From an uncultured Pelagibacteraceae bacterium (GTDB lineage Bacteria > Pseudomonadota > Alphaproteobacteria > Pelagibacterales > Pelagibacteraceae), in assembly GCA_902566775.1 (NCBI GenBank), contig CACFKF010000002.1:1-64000 (forward strand): a stretch of 64,000 nucleotides of DNA, in the 5' to 3' direction. Below the pieces are notes generated by a model. The model was not told where the DNA came from. It worked only from the letters and a program-made list of their open reading frames with translations, and made no database searches. Of the stretch, positions 33,496-42,235 are shown in pieces; positions within the stretch are counted from its first letter, which is position 1; every line of letters starts with the position of its first letter. A program made the translations under genes and the position numbers.

Positions 33496-34746
33496 TTATT
33501 TCCTAGTTTGTCCTTGTCCCAAAACCTCATATTTATATGAAACCAATTGTTCCAATCCCACAGGACCTCTTGGGGGAAGTTTGTTAGTTGATATGCCAAC
33601 TTCACCACCAAATCCAAACTCGCCACCATCTGCAAATTGTGTTGAGGAATTATGAATCGCTATTGAGCTTTTGACATTTTTTAAGAATTTATTTGCTGAT
33701 TTTTTATTTTTTGTAATAATACTATCTGTATGCATTGTTCCATATTTATTCACATGTTCAATAGCACTTTCTAAGTTTTTTACACATTTTACTGAAACGG
33801 TTGCACTTAAATATTCAGTTGACCAATCCTTTTCTTTAGCTAAAAAAAACTTTCCCTTATAATATTTTTTCAAATAACTATCTCCAATAATTTTACAATT
33901 ATTTATTGCAAGTTTATTTAGTATTGGATTACAAAATTTTTTTACAATTTTTTTATGCATAAGTATAGTTTCGGTAGCACCACAAATACTAGTATTTCGA
34001 AGTTTTGCGTTATGTACAACTTTAATAGCCATTTTTAAATCAACATCTTTATCTAGATAAGTGTGACAGACACCTTCTAAGTGACCTATTATAGGAATTT
34101 TTGAAAATTTTTGAACTTTAGTTACTAAACTTTTGCCACCTCTTGGAATAATTATATCAATATATTTAGACATATTTGAAAGCATAAAATTTACATAACT
34201 TCTCTCTTTCTTTTCAATTAATTGTACATAATTAGGATCAATTTTATTTGCTTTTAACGCTTTTCGAAATAATGAAACCAGTATTTTATTTGAATTTAAC
34301 GCTTCCTTTCCACCTCTTAAAATTACGGCATTTCCAGATTTAAAACATAAACTAGAGATATCAGAAACAACATTAGGTCTACTTTCAAAAATAATTCCAA
34401 CAACACCCAAGGGTATTGAAACTCTTTTGATTAACAATTTATTTGGTCTTTTCCATTTTCCTAAAGTAACATCAATTGGATCTTTTAATTTTCTAACATT
34501 TTTTATTGCTACACACATATTATCTAATTTTTTTTGATTAATAGATAGTCTTTCAATTAAATTAGCTTTGAGTTTTTTTCTTAGAGCCAACTTAATATCT
34601 ATTCTATTTTTATTAATTATTAATTTTTTATTTTTTTTAATTAAATTTATATATCGGTCTAATACTTTATTTTTTTCTTTAGAATTAATTTTATTTTTAG
34701 AAGCAATAATTGCTTTTTTCCCAATTAAATTCATGAAATTTTTCAT
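33496..34746 (-). CDS. proA: Gamma-glutamyl phosphate reductase
   Basis: NADPH-dependent aldehyde-dehydrogenase-fold enzyme of proline synthesis, partner of ProB. It has 416 residues, with VGIIFESRPNVVSDISSLCFKSGN (in parts), GNAVILRGGKEA, the catalytic cysteine in LRNTSICGATE, and the end segment FADGGEFGFGGEVGIST with LPPRGPVGLE. It lies three bases downstream of proB and just upstream of nadD, a standard proB-proA-nadD order. Confidence 0.97.
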   Translation of the reverse strand: MKNFMNLIGKKAIIASKNKINSKEKNKVLDRYINLIKKNKKLIINKNRIDIKLALRKKLKANLIERLSINQKKLDNMCVAIKNVRKLKDPIDVTLGKWKRPNKLLIKRVSIPLGVVGIIFESRPNVVSDISSLCFKSGNAVILRGGKEALNSNKILVSLFRKALKANKIDPNYVQLIEKKERSYVNFMLSNMSKYIDIIIPRGGKSLVTKVQKFSKIPIIGHLEGVCHTYLDKDVDLKMAIKVVHNAKLRNTSICGATETILMHKKIVKKFCNPILNKLAINNCKIIGDSYLKKYYKGKFFLAKEKDWSTEYLSATVSVKCVKNLESAIEHVNKYGTMHTDSIITKNKKSANKFLKNVKSSIAIHNSSTQFADGGEFGFGGEVGISTNKLPPRGPVGLEQLVSYKYEVLGQGQTRK

Positions 34747-34749
34747 TTT

Positions 34750-35856
34750 TTATACTTCCACCATATCATCTTTATGAACGACTTCAGATTTTGCAATGTA
34801 ACCAAGTAGCTCTCTAATATTACTTGAATGATGTCCTTTAATTTTATTAATTTCATCTGAAGAAAACGAGCTTAATCCTCTTGCACATTCTTCATTATTT
34901 TTATCAACAATTTTAATATGATCTCCTTTATTAAATTTTCCAAAAACATTTATGATGCCAGCAGCTAATAAACTTTTCCCTTTTTTTAATGCTTGTTTAG
35001 CACCATCATCAATTACCAACTTTCCCCTTGGAGCAATTGAACCAACTATCCATTTTTTTCTAGCATCTAACTTGGAAATTTTTGGTAAAAACCACGTACA
35101 ATTATTTTTTTTTATTATTTGTTGAATAGGTCTTTCTAGCAATCCGTTAGCAATAGCCATAACACATCCTGATAATTGACATATTTTTGCTGCATCAATT
35201 TTTGTTTTCATTCCACCTGTACCATGTTCGCTAATGCTATTAGTTGAAATTTTTTCAATTTTATTATCAATATTGTTTATTTCTTTTATTAGTTTTACAT
35301 TTTTATCCAGTTTTGGGTTTTTGGTGTATAGTCCATCTACATCTGACAACAAAATTAAACAATCAGCGCCAGATATTTGAGCTACTCTTGAAGCTAACCG
35401 GTCGTTATCTCCATATTTTATTTCTGTAGTTGCTGTACTATCATTTTCATTTACAATGGGAACAAAACCTAATTCAAATAAGTTTTCAAAAGTTCTTTTT
35501 GCATTCATTGACCTTCTTCGTTGTTCAGTATCCTCTAAAGTTAATAATATTTGAGATATATTAATTTTATTTTTAGAAAATGTTTTGTTAAAAAGATTCA
35601 TTAATTCTATTTGACCAATAGAAGCAATAGCTTGACTTTTATCTAATTTTAAATTTTTTTTATTTATATTAAGTTTTTTGCAACCAATTGCAATTGCTCC
35701 CGAGCTAACAATAATTACTTTTTTATTTTTTTCTAATAATTTTTTTATATCTTTTGAAAATTCTGATAACCATTTTACTCTAACTTTTTTTGATTTATCT
35801 ATAAGTAAAGATGAACCAATTTTAATAACAATTTTTTTTGAATTATTAAGATACAT
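34750..35856 (-). CDS. proB: Glutamate 5-kinase
   Basis: Phosphorylates glutamate, the first and feedback-regulated step of proline synthesis. The 368 residues consist of an amino-acid-kinase domain (about 1-260: VIKIGSSLLIDK, VSSGAIAIGC, VNENDSTATTEIKYGDNDRL, EHGTGGMKTKIDAAKI) and a C-terminal PUA domain (about 275-365). Its start lies inside the end of obgE (11-base overlap). Confidence 0.97.
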   Translation of the reverse strand: MYLNNSKKIVIKIGSSLLIDKSKKVRVKWLSEFSKDIKKLLEKNKKVIIVSSGAIAIGCKKLNINKKNLKLDKSQAIASIGQIELMNLFNKTFSKNKINISQILLTLEDTEQRRRSMNAKRTFENLFELGFVPIVNENDSTATTEIKYGDNDRLASRVAQISGADCLILLSDVDGLYTKNPKLDKNVKLIKEINNIDNKIEKISTNSISEHGTGGMKTKIDAAKICQLSGCVMAIANGLLERPIQQIIKKNNCTWFLPKISKLDARKKWIVGSIAPRGKLVIDDGAKQALKKGKSLLAAGIINVFGKFNKGDHIKIVDKNNEECARGLSSFSSDEINKIKGHHSSNIRELLGYIAKSEVVHKDDMVEV

Positions 35857-36829
35857 AATTTAATAGTTTTGATTTAATTTTTTTTACAGAATCTTTATTA
35901 AAAGTAGATAAAGCTATCACCTCACTTTTTTTGTTTTTCGAAAAGTTTTTAACAATCTTTTTTACAGTTTTTTTATCCAATAAATCAATTTTATTTAACA
36001 CTATTACTTCTTTTTTTTTTAACAATTCCTTACTATAATTCCCTAATTCTTTTTTAATTTGATTATATGATTTTTCTAAATTTTCCTCAGTTATGTCAAT
36101 CAAATGAAGTAACGTTTTGCATCTTTCAATATGTTTTAAAAATTTAATTCCTAAGCCTACTCCAGTATGAGCACCTTCAATTAACCCAGGTATATCTGCT
36201 AAAGTGATTTCTTTATCACTATAAGTGGCAACACCCAAATTAGGATTAAGAGTTGTAAATTTATAATTTGCAATTTTAGGATTTGCATTTGTAATTGCAG
36301 CAAGCAAACTTGATTTTCCCGCATTGGGCAAACCTAAAATACCTATATCAGCAATTGTTTTTAATTGTAGCCATATCCAATATTCTTCCCCCAAAGTTCC
36401 TTTTGTAAATTTTCTCGGGGCACGATTCGTGGAACTTTTAAAATTTGTATTTCCCAATCCACCCTTCCCACCATTGGCTACAACAAATTCTTCTTTTTCT
36501 TTTTTAAAATCAAACAGTAAAGTTTTATTATCTTCTTCTAAAATTTGGGTTCCTAAAGGAACTCTTAAATATAAATCTTTTCCATTTCTTCCAGTTTTAT
36601 TTTTGCCCATTCCATTTTGACCTTTTTCTGCTTTAAAATGTTGTGTGTATCGATAATCTATCAAAGTGTTTAAATTTCTTTCAGCTATAAGAATTATTGA
36701 GGCGCCCTTACCTCCATTTCCGCCATCAGGTCCGCCAAATTCTATAAATTTTTCTCTTCTCATGCTGGCAGAACCTGAGCCACCATCACCTGCTTTTACA
36801 AAAATTTTTACTTGATCTAAGAATTTCAT
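35846..36829 (-). CDS. obgE: Obg/CgtA GTPase
   Basis: Essential GTPase in 50S assembly and the stress response. The 327 residues contain the glycine-rich Obg domain (about 1-155, DGGSGSASMRREKF, GGPDGGNGGKGASI), then the G domain: LGLPNAGKSSLLAAI (Walker A), TTLNPNLGV switch, DIPGLIEGAH, and NKIDL. The C-terminal OCT domain present in some Obg proteins is absent, as is common in alphaproteobacteria. It follows rplU-rpmA in the usual order. Confidence 0.96.
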   Translation of the reverse strand: MKFLDQVKIFVKAGDGGSGSASMRREKFIEFGGPDGGNGGKGASIILIAERNLNTLIDYRYTQHFKAEKGQNGMGKNKTGRNGKDLYLRVPLGTQILEEDNKTLLFDFKKEKEEFVVANGGKGGLGNTNFKSSTNRAPRKFTKGTLGEEYWIWLQLKTIADIGILGLPNAGKSSLLAAITNANPKIANYKFTTLNPNLGVATYSDKEITLADIPGLIEGAHTGVGLGIKFLKHIERCKTLLHLIDITEENLEKSYNQIKKELGNYSKELLKKKEVIVLNKIDLLDKKTVKKIVKNFSKNKKSEVIALSTFNKDSVKKIKSKLLNYVS

Positions 36830-36862
36830 AATACAACTCTGTTTAATTTCTTGTTGTATTGA

Positions 36863-37117
36863 TTAATTGGGTTTTACTGAAACAAATGTTCTGTCTGATT
36901 TGCTTTTTTTAAATTCTACTTTTCCTTTAATTAAGGAAAAAATTGAATGATCTTTTCCCATTGCAACATGCTGCCCAGGGAAAATTTTAGTTCCTCTCTG
37001 TCTAACAATTATATTTCCAGGATTTACAAACTGACCACCATATTTTTTTACTCCAAGCCTACGACCGGCACTATCACGTCCATTTCTTGATGATCCACCT
37101 GCTTTTTTTGTTGCCAT
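36863..37117 (-). CDS. rpmA: 50S ribosomal protein L27
   Basis: L27 lies near the peptidyl-transferase centre, with its N-terminus reaching the P site. The 84 residues start [20 protein letters not shown] and contain [18 protein letters not shown], essentially the full family consensus. The gene sits between rplU and obgE. Confidence 0.98.
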   Translation of the reverse strand: MATKKAGGSSRNGRDSAGRRLGVKKYGGQFVNPGNIIVRQRGTKIFPGQHVAMGKDHSIFSLIKGKVEFKKSKSDRTFVSVKPN

Positions 37118-37131
37118 AATAATTTACCTAA

Positions 37132-37524
37132 TTATTTTTTTTTTGACTTAATTTCCTTTTTCTCTGATTTTTTTTCTTCTTTGGCTTCAGACAACACACT
37201 ACCATCTTTAGAAAAAATTTTTTTTATTTTTACAAGAGAAAAAAGTTGTCTGTGTCCATTTTTTCTTCGTGAATTTTTTCTTCTTCTTTTTTTAAATACT
37301 AATATTGTTCTATTTTTTCCATTTTTTATTAATTCTGCTTCAACTTTAGCGCCTTTAACAAGAGGTGAGCCAACTTCAATGTTTTTGTCATCTCCATACG
37401 CTAAAATTTCATTGAATTCAATTTTACTTTCAGGTTTTAAACTTTCTAGCTGTTCAATTTTTAGTATTTCACTAGCTTTAACCTTATATTGTTTTCCACC
37501 TGTTTGTATTATTGCAAAAGACAT
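37132..37524 (-). CDS. rplU: 50S ribosomal protein L21
   Basis: L21 binds 23S rRNA. The 130 residues begin MSFAIIQTGGKQYKVKASE and include the FKKRRRKNSRRKNGHRQ RNA-binding segment; the last 25 or so residues are a Lys/Glu tail beyond the core, matching the style of the L19 tail in this genome. AGGA with a six-base spacer precedes the ATG. It is the first gene of an rplU-rpmA-obgE-proB-proA-nadD-rsfS-ctpA-rppH run that may be one long transcript. Confidence 0.97.
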   Translation of the reverse strand: MSFAIIQTGGKQYKVKASEILKIEQLESLKPESKIEFNEILAYGDDKNIEVGSPLVKGAKVEAELIKNGKNRTILVFKKRRRKNSRRKNGHRQLFSLVKIKKIFSKDGSVLSEAKEEKKSEKKEIKSKKK

Positions 37525-37550
37525 TTTGTATCCTAATTTTTATACGGTGA

Positions 37551-37578
37551 AATATAGACTTAGGTTAATTATAGTCAA
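37551..37578 (-). promoter_or_regulatory. Candidate promoter for rplU-rpmA-obgE
   Basis: On the minus strand TTGACT (37578-37573) and TATATT (37556-37551) are 16 bases apart. The predicted start is about 20 bases before the rplU ATG at 37524, leaving room for the AGGA ribosome site. Good match for this AT-rich genome. Confidence 0.5.
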
Positions 37579-37588
37579 GTCGAATAAA

Positions 37589-38350
37589 TTAAAAATTATC
37601 CTTTAAATCTCTTAATTTTGAAAAAGTTGCAAGGGAAGAACTAGTAACAATGTTTAAATTAGTTTTAATATTCTCATTGTCACTTCTTAAAAAAATATTA
37701 TTTTTTAGTTCATCCTCTATAGTGGAAGGTATTGTTGGTTTATTGTTTTTTAATTTTTCATTTATCTCTTGAATTTTTTTAATTAAATTTTGGTTTTCCT
37801 TGTCATACTGAATACAAAACTTTGAATTCTGCAATGTATACTCATGTCCACAATAGATTTTTGTTTTAGGAGGTAATTTTTTAATCTTTTCTAATGAAGA
37901 AAACATTTGTTCATAAGTTCCTTCAAAAATTCGTCCACAGCCTAATGAAAATAAAGTGTCACCAGTAAATAAATTATTATCTTTGTAAAAATAGAAGCAA
38001 ATATGCCCTAAGGTGTGTCCAGGTATATGTATTACCTTTGCTTCAAAATTATCTTCTTTCCAAGTTTCTCCATCTTTTAACTTAATGTCAATTTCTGGAA
38101 TCCTTTTATAATCTTCCTTAAAACCAACTACTTTCGCTTTGTATTTTTTCTTTAATTCACTATTTCCTCCAACATGATCATAATGATGATGAGTATTCAA
38201 AATGTAATTTAATTTTAAATTATTTTTTTCTAAAAAATTTATTATTGGTTTTGACTCACTTGGATCAACCACGCATGTTTTATTGTTTCTTTCATCAATA
38301 ACAACGTAAGAATAATTATCTTTTAAGCAAGGTATAATTTCAACTTTCAT
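37589..38350 (-). CDS. gloB: Hydroxyacylglutathione hydrolase (glyoxalase II)
   Basis: Metallo-beta-lactamase-fold hydrolase that releases D-lactate from S-lactoylglutathione. It has 253 residues with the metal motif THHHYDHVGG, HIPGHTLGHICFY, FTGDTLFSLGCGRIFEG and CGHEYTLQNSKF; the C-terminal glutathione-binding region ends in TFSKLRDLKDNF. It is two bases downstream of metW; in relatives gloB often neighbours metW-metX. Confidence 0.94.
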   Translation of the reverse strand: MKVEIIPCLKDNYSYVVIDERNNKTCVVDPSESKPIINFLEKNNLKLNYILNTHHHYDHVGGNSELKKKYKAKVVGFKEDYKRIPEIDIKLKDGETWKEDNFEAKVIHIPGHTLGHICFYFYKDNNLFTGDTLFSLGCGRIFEGTYEQMFSSLEKIKKLPPKTKIYCGHEYTLQNSKFCIQYDKENQNLIKKIQEINEKLKNNKPTIPSTIEDELKNNIFLRSDNENIKTNLNIVTSSSLATFSKLRDLKDNF

Positions 38351-38351
38351 T

Positions 38352-38948
38352 TTATTTTTGTATTAAAAATATTCCTAATTCAGAACTAAGATTTTTTATA
38401 TTTATATTTTTTTTATTTATTTTAGAAGTTTTATCACCATTTAAAGCAATTGATTTAGTTAAATCGATTTTTTTTTTAAAACAAAAATTGTAAAAATCTT
38501 TTATTGAACACATATGTAAATTTGGTGTATCATACCACTCGTTTGGCAGAGCATCAGTTACAGGCATTGTTCCTTTTAAAAGCAAATGTATTCTAACTTT
38601 CCAATATCCAAAATTAGGAATAGTTACTATTGCTTTTTTCGCTACTCTTAAAAGATCATCTATTACTTTTTCAGGATTATAGAAAGCTTGCAAGGTTTGA
38701 CTCAAAACAACATAATCAAAGCTCAAATTTGGAAATTGATGTAAATCTTTTTCGGCATTTCCCTCAATTATTGAAAGACCTTTACTTATACAATTCTGAA
38801 CGTTTTCTTTTGATATTTCTAAACCTCTTGTATCAACATTTTTTTCATCTTTTAAAAATTTCATTAGAGTCCCATCACCACAACCTACATCTAGTACTTT
38901 AGTGTTATTTTCAATTAGTTCAGAAATTATTTGAAATTCTTTTTTCAT
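38352..38948 (-). CDS. metW: MetW, methionine biosynthesis protein
   Basis: Small SAM-methyltransferase-fold protein that assists MetX in proteobacteria. The 198 residues show the motif VLDVGCGDGTLMKFL and then NCISKGLSIIEGNAEKDL and PNEWYDTPNLHMCSIKDF, matching the MetW family. Its start is seven bases after the metX stop, so the pair is co-transcribed under the metX riboswitch. Confidence 0.93.
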   Translation of the reverse strand: MKKEFQIISELIENNTKVLDVGCGDGTLMKFLKDEKNVDTRGLEISKENVQNCISKGLSIIEGNAEKDLHQFPNLSFDYVVLSQTLQAFYNPEKVIDDLLRVAKKAIVTIPNFGYWKVRIHLLLKGTMPVTDALPNEWYDTPNLHMCSIKDFYNFCFKKKIDLTKSIALNGDKTSKINKKNINIKNLSSELGIFLIQK

Positions 38949-38955
38949 ACTTAAT

Positions 38956-40065
38956 TTAATAGTTTGCTTCTAAAAAGTTTTTTATTGTTTTTAAAAATTC
39001 TGGAATATCTAGTAAAAAAGAATCATGTCCTTTGTCACTATTTATTTCTATAAAACCAACATTCGCACCTGAAGAATTTAAAGCAATTACAATTTCTTTA
39101 TTTTCTGAAGTTGGGTAAAGCCAATCAGAAGTAAATGAAATAATAAAAAATTTAGTTTTTGTTTTTTCAAATGCTTTAGATAAATTTCCATTAAATTGTT
39201 TAACAAGATCAAAATAATCCATTGCCCTTGTAATATATAAGTAGCTATTTGCATCAAATCTATCAACGAATATTGAGCCTTGATATCTTAGATAGCTTTC
39301 TATTTGAAAGTCGGCATCAAAACTAAAATTTAAATTATCTTTTTCTTGAAGTTTTCTTCCAAATTTTTCTTGAAGTCCTTTTTTTGAAAGATAAGTAATA
39401 TGTGCTGCCATTCTAGCAACAGCCAATCCTTTGTCAGGAGATAAATTTAATTTTGAATAATCGCCTTCTTTCCAGTTGGTGTCGGCCATTATTGACTGTC
39501 TTCCAAGCTCATTAAAAGCAATATTTTGTGCAGAGTGGCTTGCTGTACAAGCAATTGGAATTGCAGTTTTAGTTTTGTTAGGAAAATTTGCAACAAATTG
39601 TAATACTTGCATACCACCCATTGACCCGCCAAGAATACTGTATAACTTTTCAATTTTGAAAAATTCTAACAAATTATATTGTGCATTAACCATGTCATTA
39701 ATTGTTATGATAGGAAAATTTGTCCCATATATTTTTTTTGTTTCAGGATCAATACTTAAAGGTCCACAAGAGCCCATGCATCCCCCAATTACATTTGCAC
39801 AAATTACAAAAAATTTATTTGTATCGATTGCTTTAGAAGGCCCAACCAAATACGACCACCATCCAGCTTTATTAGTTATTGGATTAATGCCTGTAACAAA
39901 TTGGTCGCCTGTTAGAGCATGAAAGGCTAAAATTGCATTATCTTTTTTTTCATTAAGTTTTCCATAAGTTTCATAGGCTACGGGATAATCACATATAGTT
40001 TTTCCACAATCTAACTTAAGTGGTTTTTTAACAATTATTTTTTTTAAGTTTTCTTTAGCATTCAT
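38956..40065 (-). CDS. metX: Homoserine O-acetyltransferase
   Basis: Activates homoserine for methionine synthesis. It is an alpha/beta hydrolase-fold acyltransferase of 369 residues with the nucleophile in GGSMGGMQVLQF, the aspartate in FTSDWLYP, and the histidine in DKGHDSFLLD. Some members of the family use succinyl-CoA, which I cannot distinguish here. A SAM-II riboswitch lies in the leader, so expression should fall when SAM is plentiful. Confidence 0.95.
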   Translation of the reverse strand: MNAKENLKKIIVKKPLKLDCGKTICDYPVAYETYGKLNEKKDNAILAFHALTGDQFVTGINPITNKAGWWSYLVGPSKAIDTNKFFVICANVIGGCMGSCGPLSIDPETKKIYGTNFPIITINDMVNAQYNLLEFFKIEKLYSILGGSMGGMQVLQFVANFPNKTKTAIPIACTASHSAQNIAFNELGRQSIMADTNWKEGDYSKLNLSPDKGLAVARMAAHITYLSKKGLQEKFGRKLQEKDNLNFSFDADFQIESYLRYQGSIFVDRFDANSYLYITRAMDYFDLVKQFNGNLSKAFEKTKTKFFIISFTSDWLYPTSENKEIVIALNSSGANVGFIEINSDKGHDSFLLDIPEFLKTIKNFLEANY

Positions 40066-40099
40066 AATATTGCTCTGAAGATGAATTGTGAGAAAAAAA

Positions 40100-40150
40100 C
40101 TTATTTAGCGGTTTTTTTTTAAGCGCTCGCAATTCAGATAAATCAGCGCG
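40100..40150 (-). ncRNA. SAM-II riboswitch in the metX leader
   Basis: The minus-strand leader reads CGCGCTGATTTATC, then GAATTGCGAGCGCTTAAA, then an A run and CCGCTAAATAAG. These match the conserved blocks of the SAM-II (metA) aptamer: CGCGCUGAUUUA, AUUGC-AGCGC, and GCUAAA. GCGCT pairs with AGCGC to form P1, and the downstream GCTAAA block belongs to the pseudoknot. A T7 run follows directly. The element lies about 35 bases upstream of the metX ATG, a known place for SAM-II in alphaproteobacteria. Confidence 0.9.
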
Positions 40151-40154
40151 TTTT

Positions 40155-40183
40155 TTTGTACAAGATCAGATTCAATATGTCAA
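40155..40183 (-). promoter_or_regulatory. Promoter for metX-metW
   Basis: TTGACA (40183-40178) and TACAAA (40160-40155) are 17 bases apart on the minus strand, the best promoter match in the window. The predicted start, about 40147-40149, falls at the first bases of the SAM-II aptamer, so nearly the entire 5' leader is riboswitch. Confidence 0.65.
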
Positions 40184-40260
40184 TTTTTTTGTGTTAATTC
40201 ATAATTCTCAATAAATCTTGATTAATTTATTTATAAGGATAGGTATATAAAATAATAAAA

Positions 40261-41343
40261 ATGACTTTACCAAAATTTAAAAGAATTGGCTTAGAATCTT
40301 ACAAACCTGGTGCATCCAAATTGTCGAGATTTAGGAATATTATTAAACTTTCAGCGAATGAGTCTGCATTAGGCACAAGTCCAAAAGCTAAGAGAGAAAT
40401 TAATAAAAAAATCAATCTTTCCAAATATCCAGATAGCAAATCAAAAGATTTAAGACTTAATATTTCAAAAAAATTTAACTGTGATTTTAAAAAAATTATT
40501 TGTGGTGCTGGATCTGATGAAATTATTCAAATTATTTGCCAGCTATTTTTAAAACCAAGAGACGAGGTAATAGTACCTCAGTTTAGTTTTTTAATGTACA
40601 GAATCTATTCAAAAAACGTTGGAGCTAATGTTGTATATGCAAAGGAAAAAAATTATAAAATATCTGTTTCAGAGGTTATAAAAAAAGTATCAAAAAAAAC
40701 GAAAATAGTTTTTTTGGCCAACCCAAACAATCCAACAGGAACTTATTTAGAAAAAAGTGAATTATTAAAACTAAGAAAAAAGCTTAGAGGTAATATTTTG
40801 TTAGTTGTTGATGATGCTTATGTCGAATATATGAAAAGCAAAAATTATACGCCAGGTTTAAAGCTTTTTAAAAATAGCAACAACGTTATAGTTTTAAGAA
40901 CTTTTTCTAAAATATATGGATTAGCATCGTTGAGAATAGGCTGGGGATATGGCCCTAAAAAAATTATTGAAGCTATGAGTAGAATTAAACCACCATTTAA
41001 TACAAATTCAGCAGCGCAGTTAGCAGCAGTGGCAGCTTTGCATGATAAAAGTTTTATCAATAAATCGGTGAAACATAATTTTTTTTGGGCCAATAAACTC
41101 AAAAAAATATTAAATAATTTTAATATAACTACAAATGAGGTTACTGCTAATTTTTTATTATTAAATTTTAATAAATGCAAATATTCAGCAAACTATGTTC
41201 AAAAAAAATTAGAGAACAAAGGTATTATTTTAAGAGGAATGCAATCTTATAAAATTAAAAATGCTTTAAGGTTAACTATTGGTAACAATTTAGAAAATAA
41301 GTTATTTTTAAAAAGTATAAATAGGATATTTAAAAATGTTTAA
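40261..41343 (+). CDS. hisC: Histidinol-phosphate / aromatic aminotransferase
   Basis: PLP aminotransferase of class I/II, 360 residues, with LSANESALGTSPKAK, the ANPNNPTGTYL block, and the PLP lysine in RTFSKIYGLASLRIGWG. It overlaps tyrC by eight bases; in alphaproteobacteria this hisC copy next to prephenate dehydrogenase (and opposite metX) often serves in tyrosine and phenylalanine formation as well as, or instead of, histidine synthesis. Which substrate dominates cannot be read from sequence. Confidence 0.9.
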   Translation: MTLPKFKRIGLESYKPGASKLSRFRNIIKLSANESALGTSPKAKREINKKINLSKYPDSKSKDLRLNISKKFNCDFKKIICGAGSDEIIQIICQLFLKPRDEVIVPQFSFLMYRIYSKNVGANVVYAKEKNYKISVSEVIKKVSKKTKIVFLANPNNPTGTYLEKSELLKLRKKLRGNILLVVDDAYVEYMKSKNYTPGLKLFKNSNNVIVLRTFSKIYGLASLRIGWGYGPKKIIEAMSRIKPPFNTNSAAQLAAVAALHDKSFINKSVKHNFFWANKLKKILNNFNITTNEVTANFLLLNFNKCKYSANYVQKKLENKGIILRGMQSYKIKNALRLTIGNNLENKLFLKSINRIFKNV

Positions 41344-42235
41344 AAATATTTTGATCATTGGATGTGGTATGATTGGATCCTCAATTCTTAGAGGAGCCAT
41401 TAGCCAAAAGTTGTGTAAAAAAGCTTATGTATATGAAAAAAATATTAAATACCAAAAGCAAATAAAAAAAATAAATAAGAAAATTATTTTAATCAAAAAA
41501 CTTGATAAAAAAATAAGGGATATGGATTTAGTTGTTATTTCAACTCCAATGAGCGAATACCAAAAAATAATTATTAAACTAAATAAAAATTTGAATAATA
41601 AAACTTTAATTACTGATGTTGGGTCAACTAGAGAAAATGTTGCAAAATTAATTAAAAAAAAATTATCAAAAAAATTAAATTGGGTAATGAGCCATCCCAT
41701 ATCTGGTTCTGAAGCTAGCGGACCAAAATATGGCAGTAAAAATTTATTTAAAAATAAATGGTGCATTTTGATAAAAAGCAAGAAAAACAAATTACTAGAA
41801 AACAAATTGTCTAGGTTTTGGAAAAAATTAGGTTCTAGAATTTTGTTTATGCAAGAACAGGAGCATGACAAAATTTTTGCAGTTACAAGTCATCTACCAC
41901 ACTTGGTTGCATACAATTTAATTAAAACTGCTCAAGATTTTCAAAAAACCCATAAAAAAAATATAATTAAATACAGCGCAGGCGGTTTAAGAGATTTTTC
42001 TAGGATAGCGGCATCCAATGAAATTATGTGGAGAGATGTATTTTTTAATAATAGTAAAAATATTTCTAAAATAATCGATTTATTCATTAGAAACTTAAAG
42101 AAATTTAAGATGGATATTAATAAAAAAAGAAATTCTTTATTACTTGATAAGCTTAAAAAATCAAAAAAAGCCAGACAACAAATCTTGTTATTAAAACAAG
42201 ATATTAGTAAACCAGATTTCGGTAGAGAAAATTAA
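41336..42235 (+). CDS. tyrC: Prephenate/arogenate dehydrogenase
   Basis: NAD(P)-dependent enzyme of tyrosine synthesis. The 299 residues start with a Rossmann fold LIIGCGMIGSSILRGA and include VISTPMSEYQ, DVGSTRENV, SHPISGSEASGPKYG and the substrate-site SHLPHLVAYNLI. It is the partner of the upstream hisC-type aminotransferase. The C-terminus is very Lys-rich. It converges on the NlpC/P60 gene with a four-base overlap. Confidence 0.92.
   Translation: MFKNILIIGCGMIGSSILRGAISQKLCKKAYVYEKNIKYQKQIKKINKKIILIKKLDKKIRDMDLVVISTPMSEYQKIIIKLNKNLNNKTLITDVGSTRENVAKLIKKKLSKKLNWVMSHPISGSEASGPKYGSKNLFKNKWCILIKSKKNKLLENKLSRFWKKLGSRILFMQEQEHDKIFAVTSHLPHLVAYNLIKTAQDFQKTHKKNIIKYSAGGLRDFSRIAASNEIMWRDVFFNNSKNISKIIDLFIRNLKKFKMDINKKRNSLLLDKLKKSKKARQQILLLKQDISKPDFGREN

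Noticed and set aside
33495-33635. Upstream extension of nadD into proA
   Set aside because: The extra residues are the reading of proA codons in another frame and match nothing in NadD; a better start with a ribosome site exists at 33494.
39476-39922. 148-codon plus-strand frame inside metX
   Set aside because: It lies wholly opposite metX, which has its complete catalytic triad; no recognisable motif.
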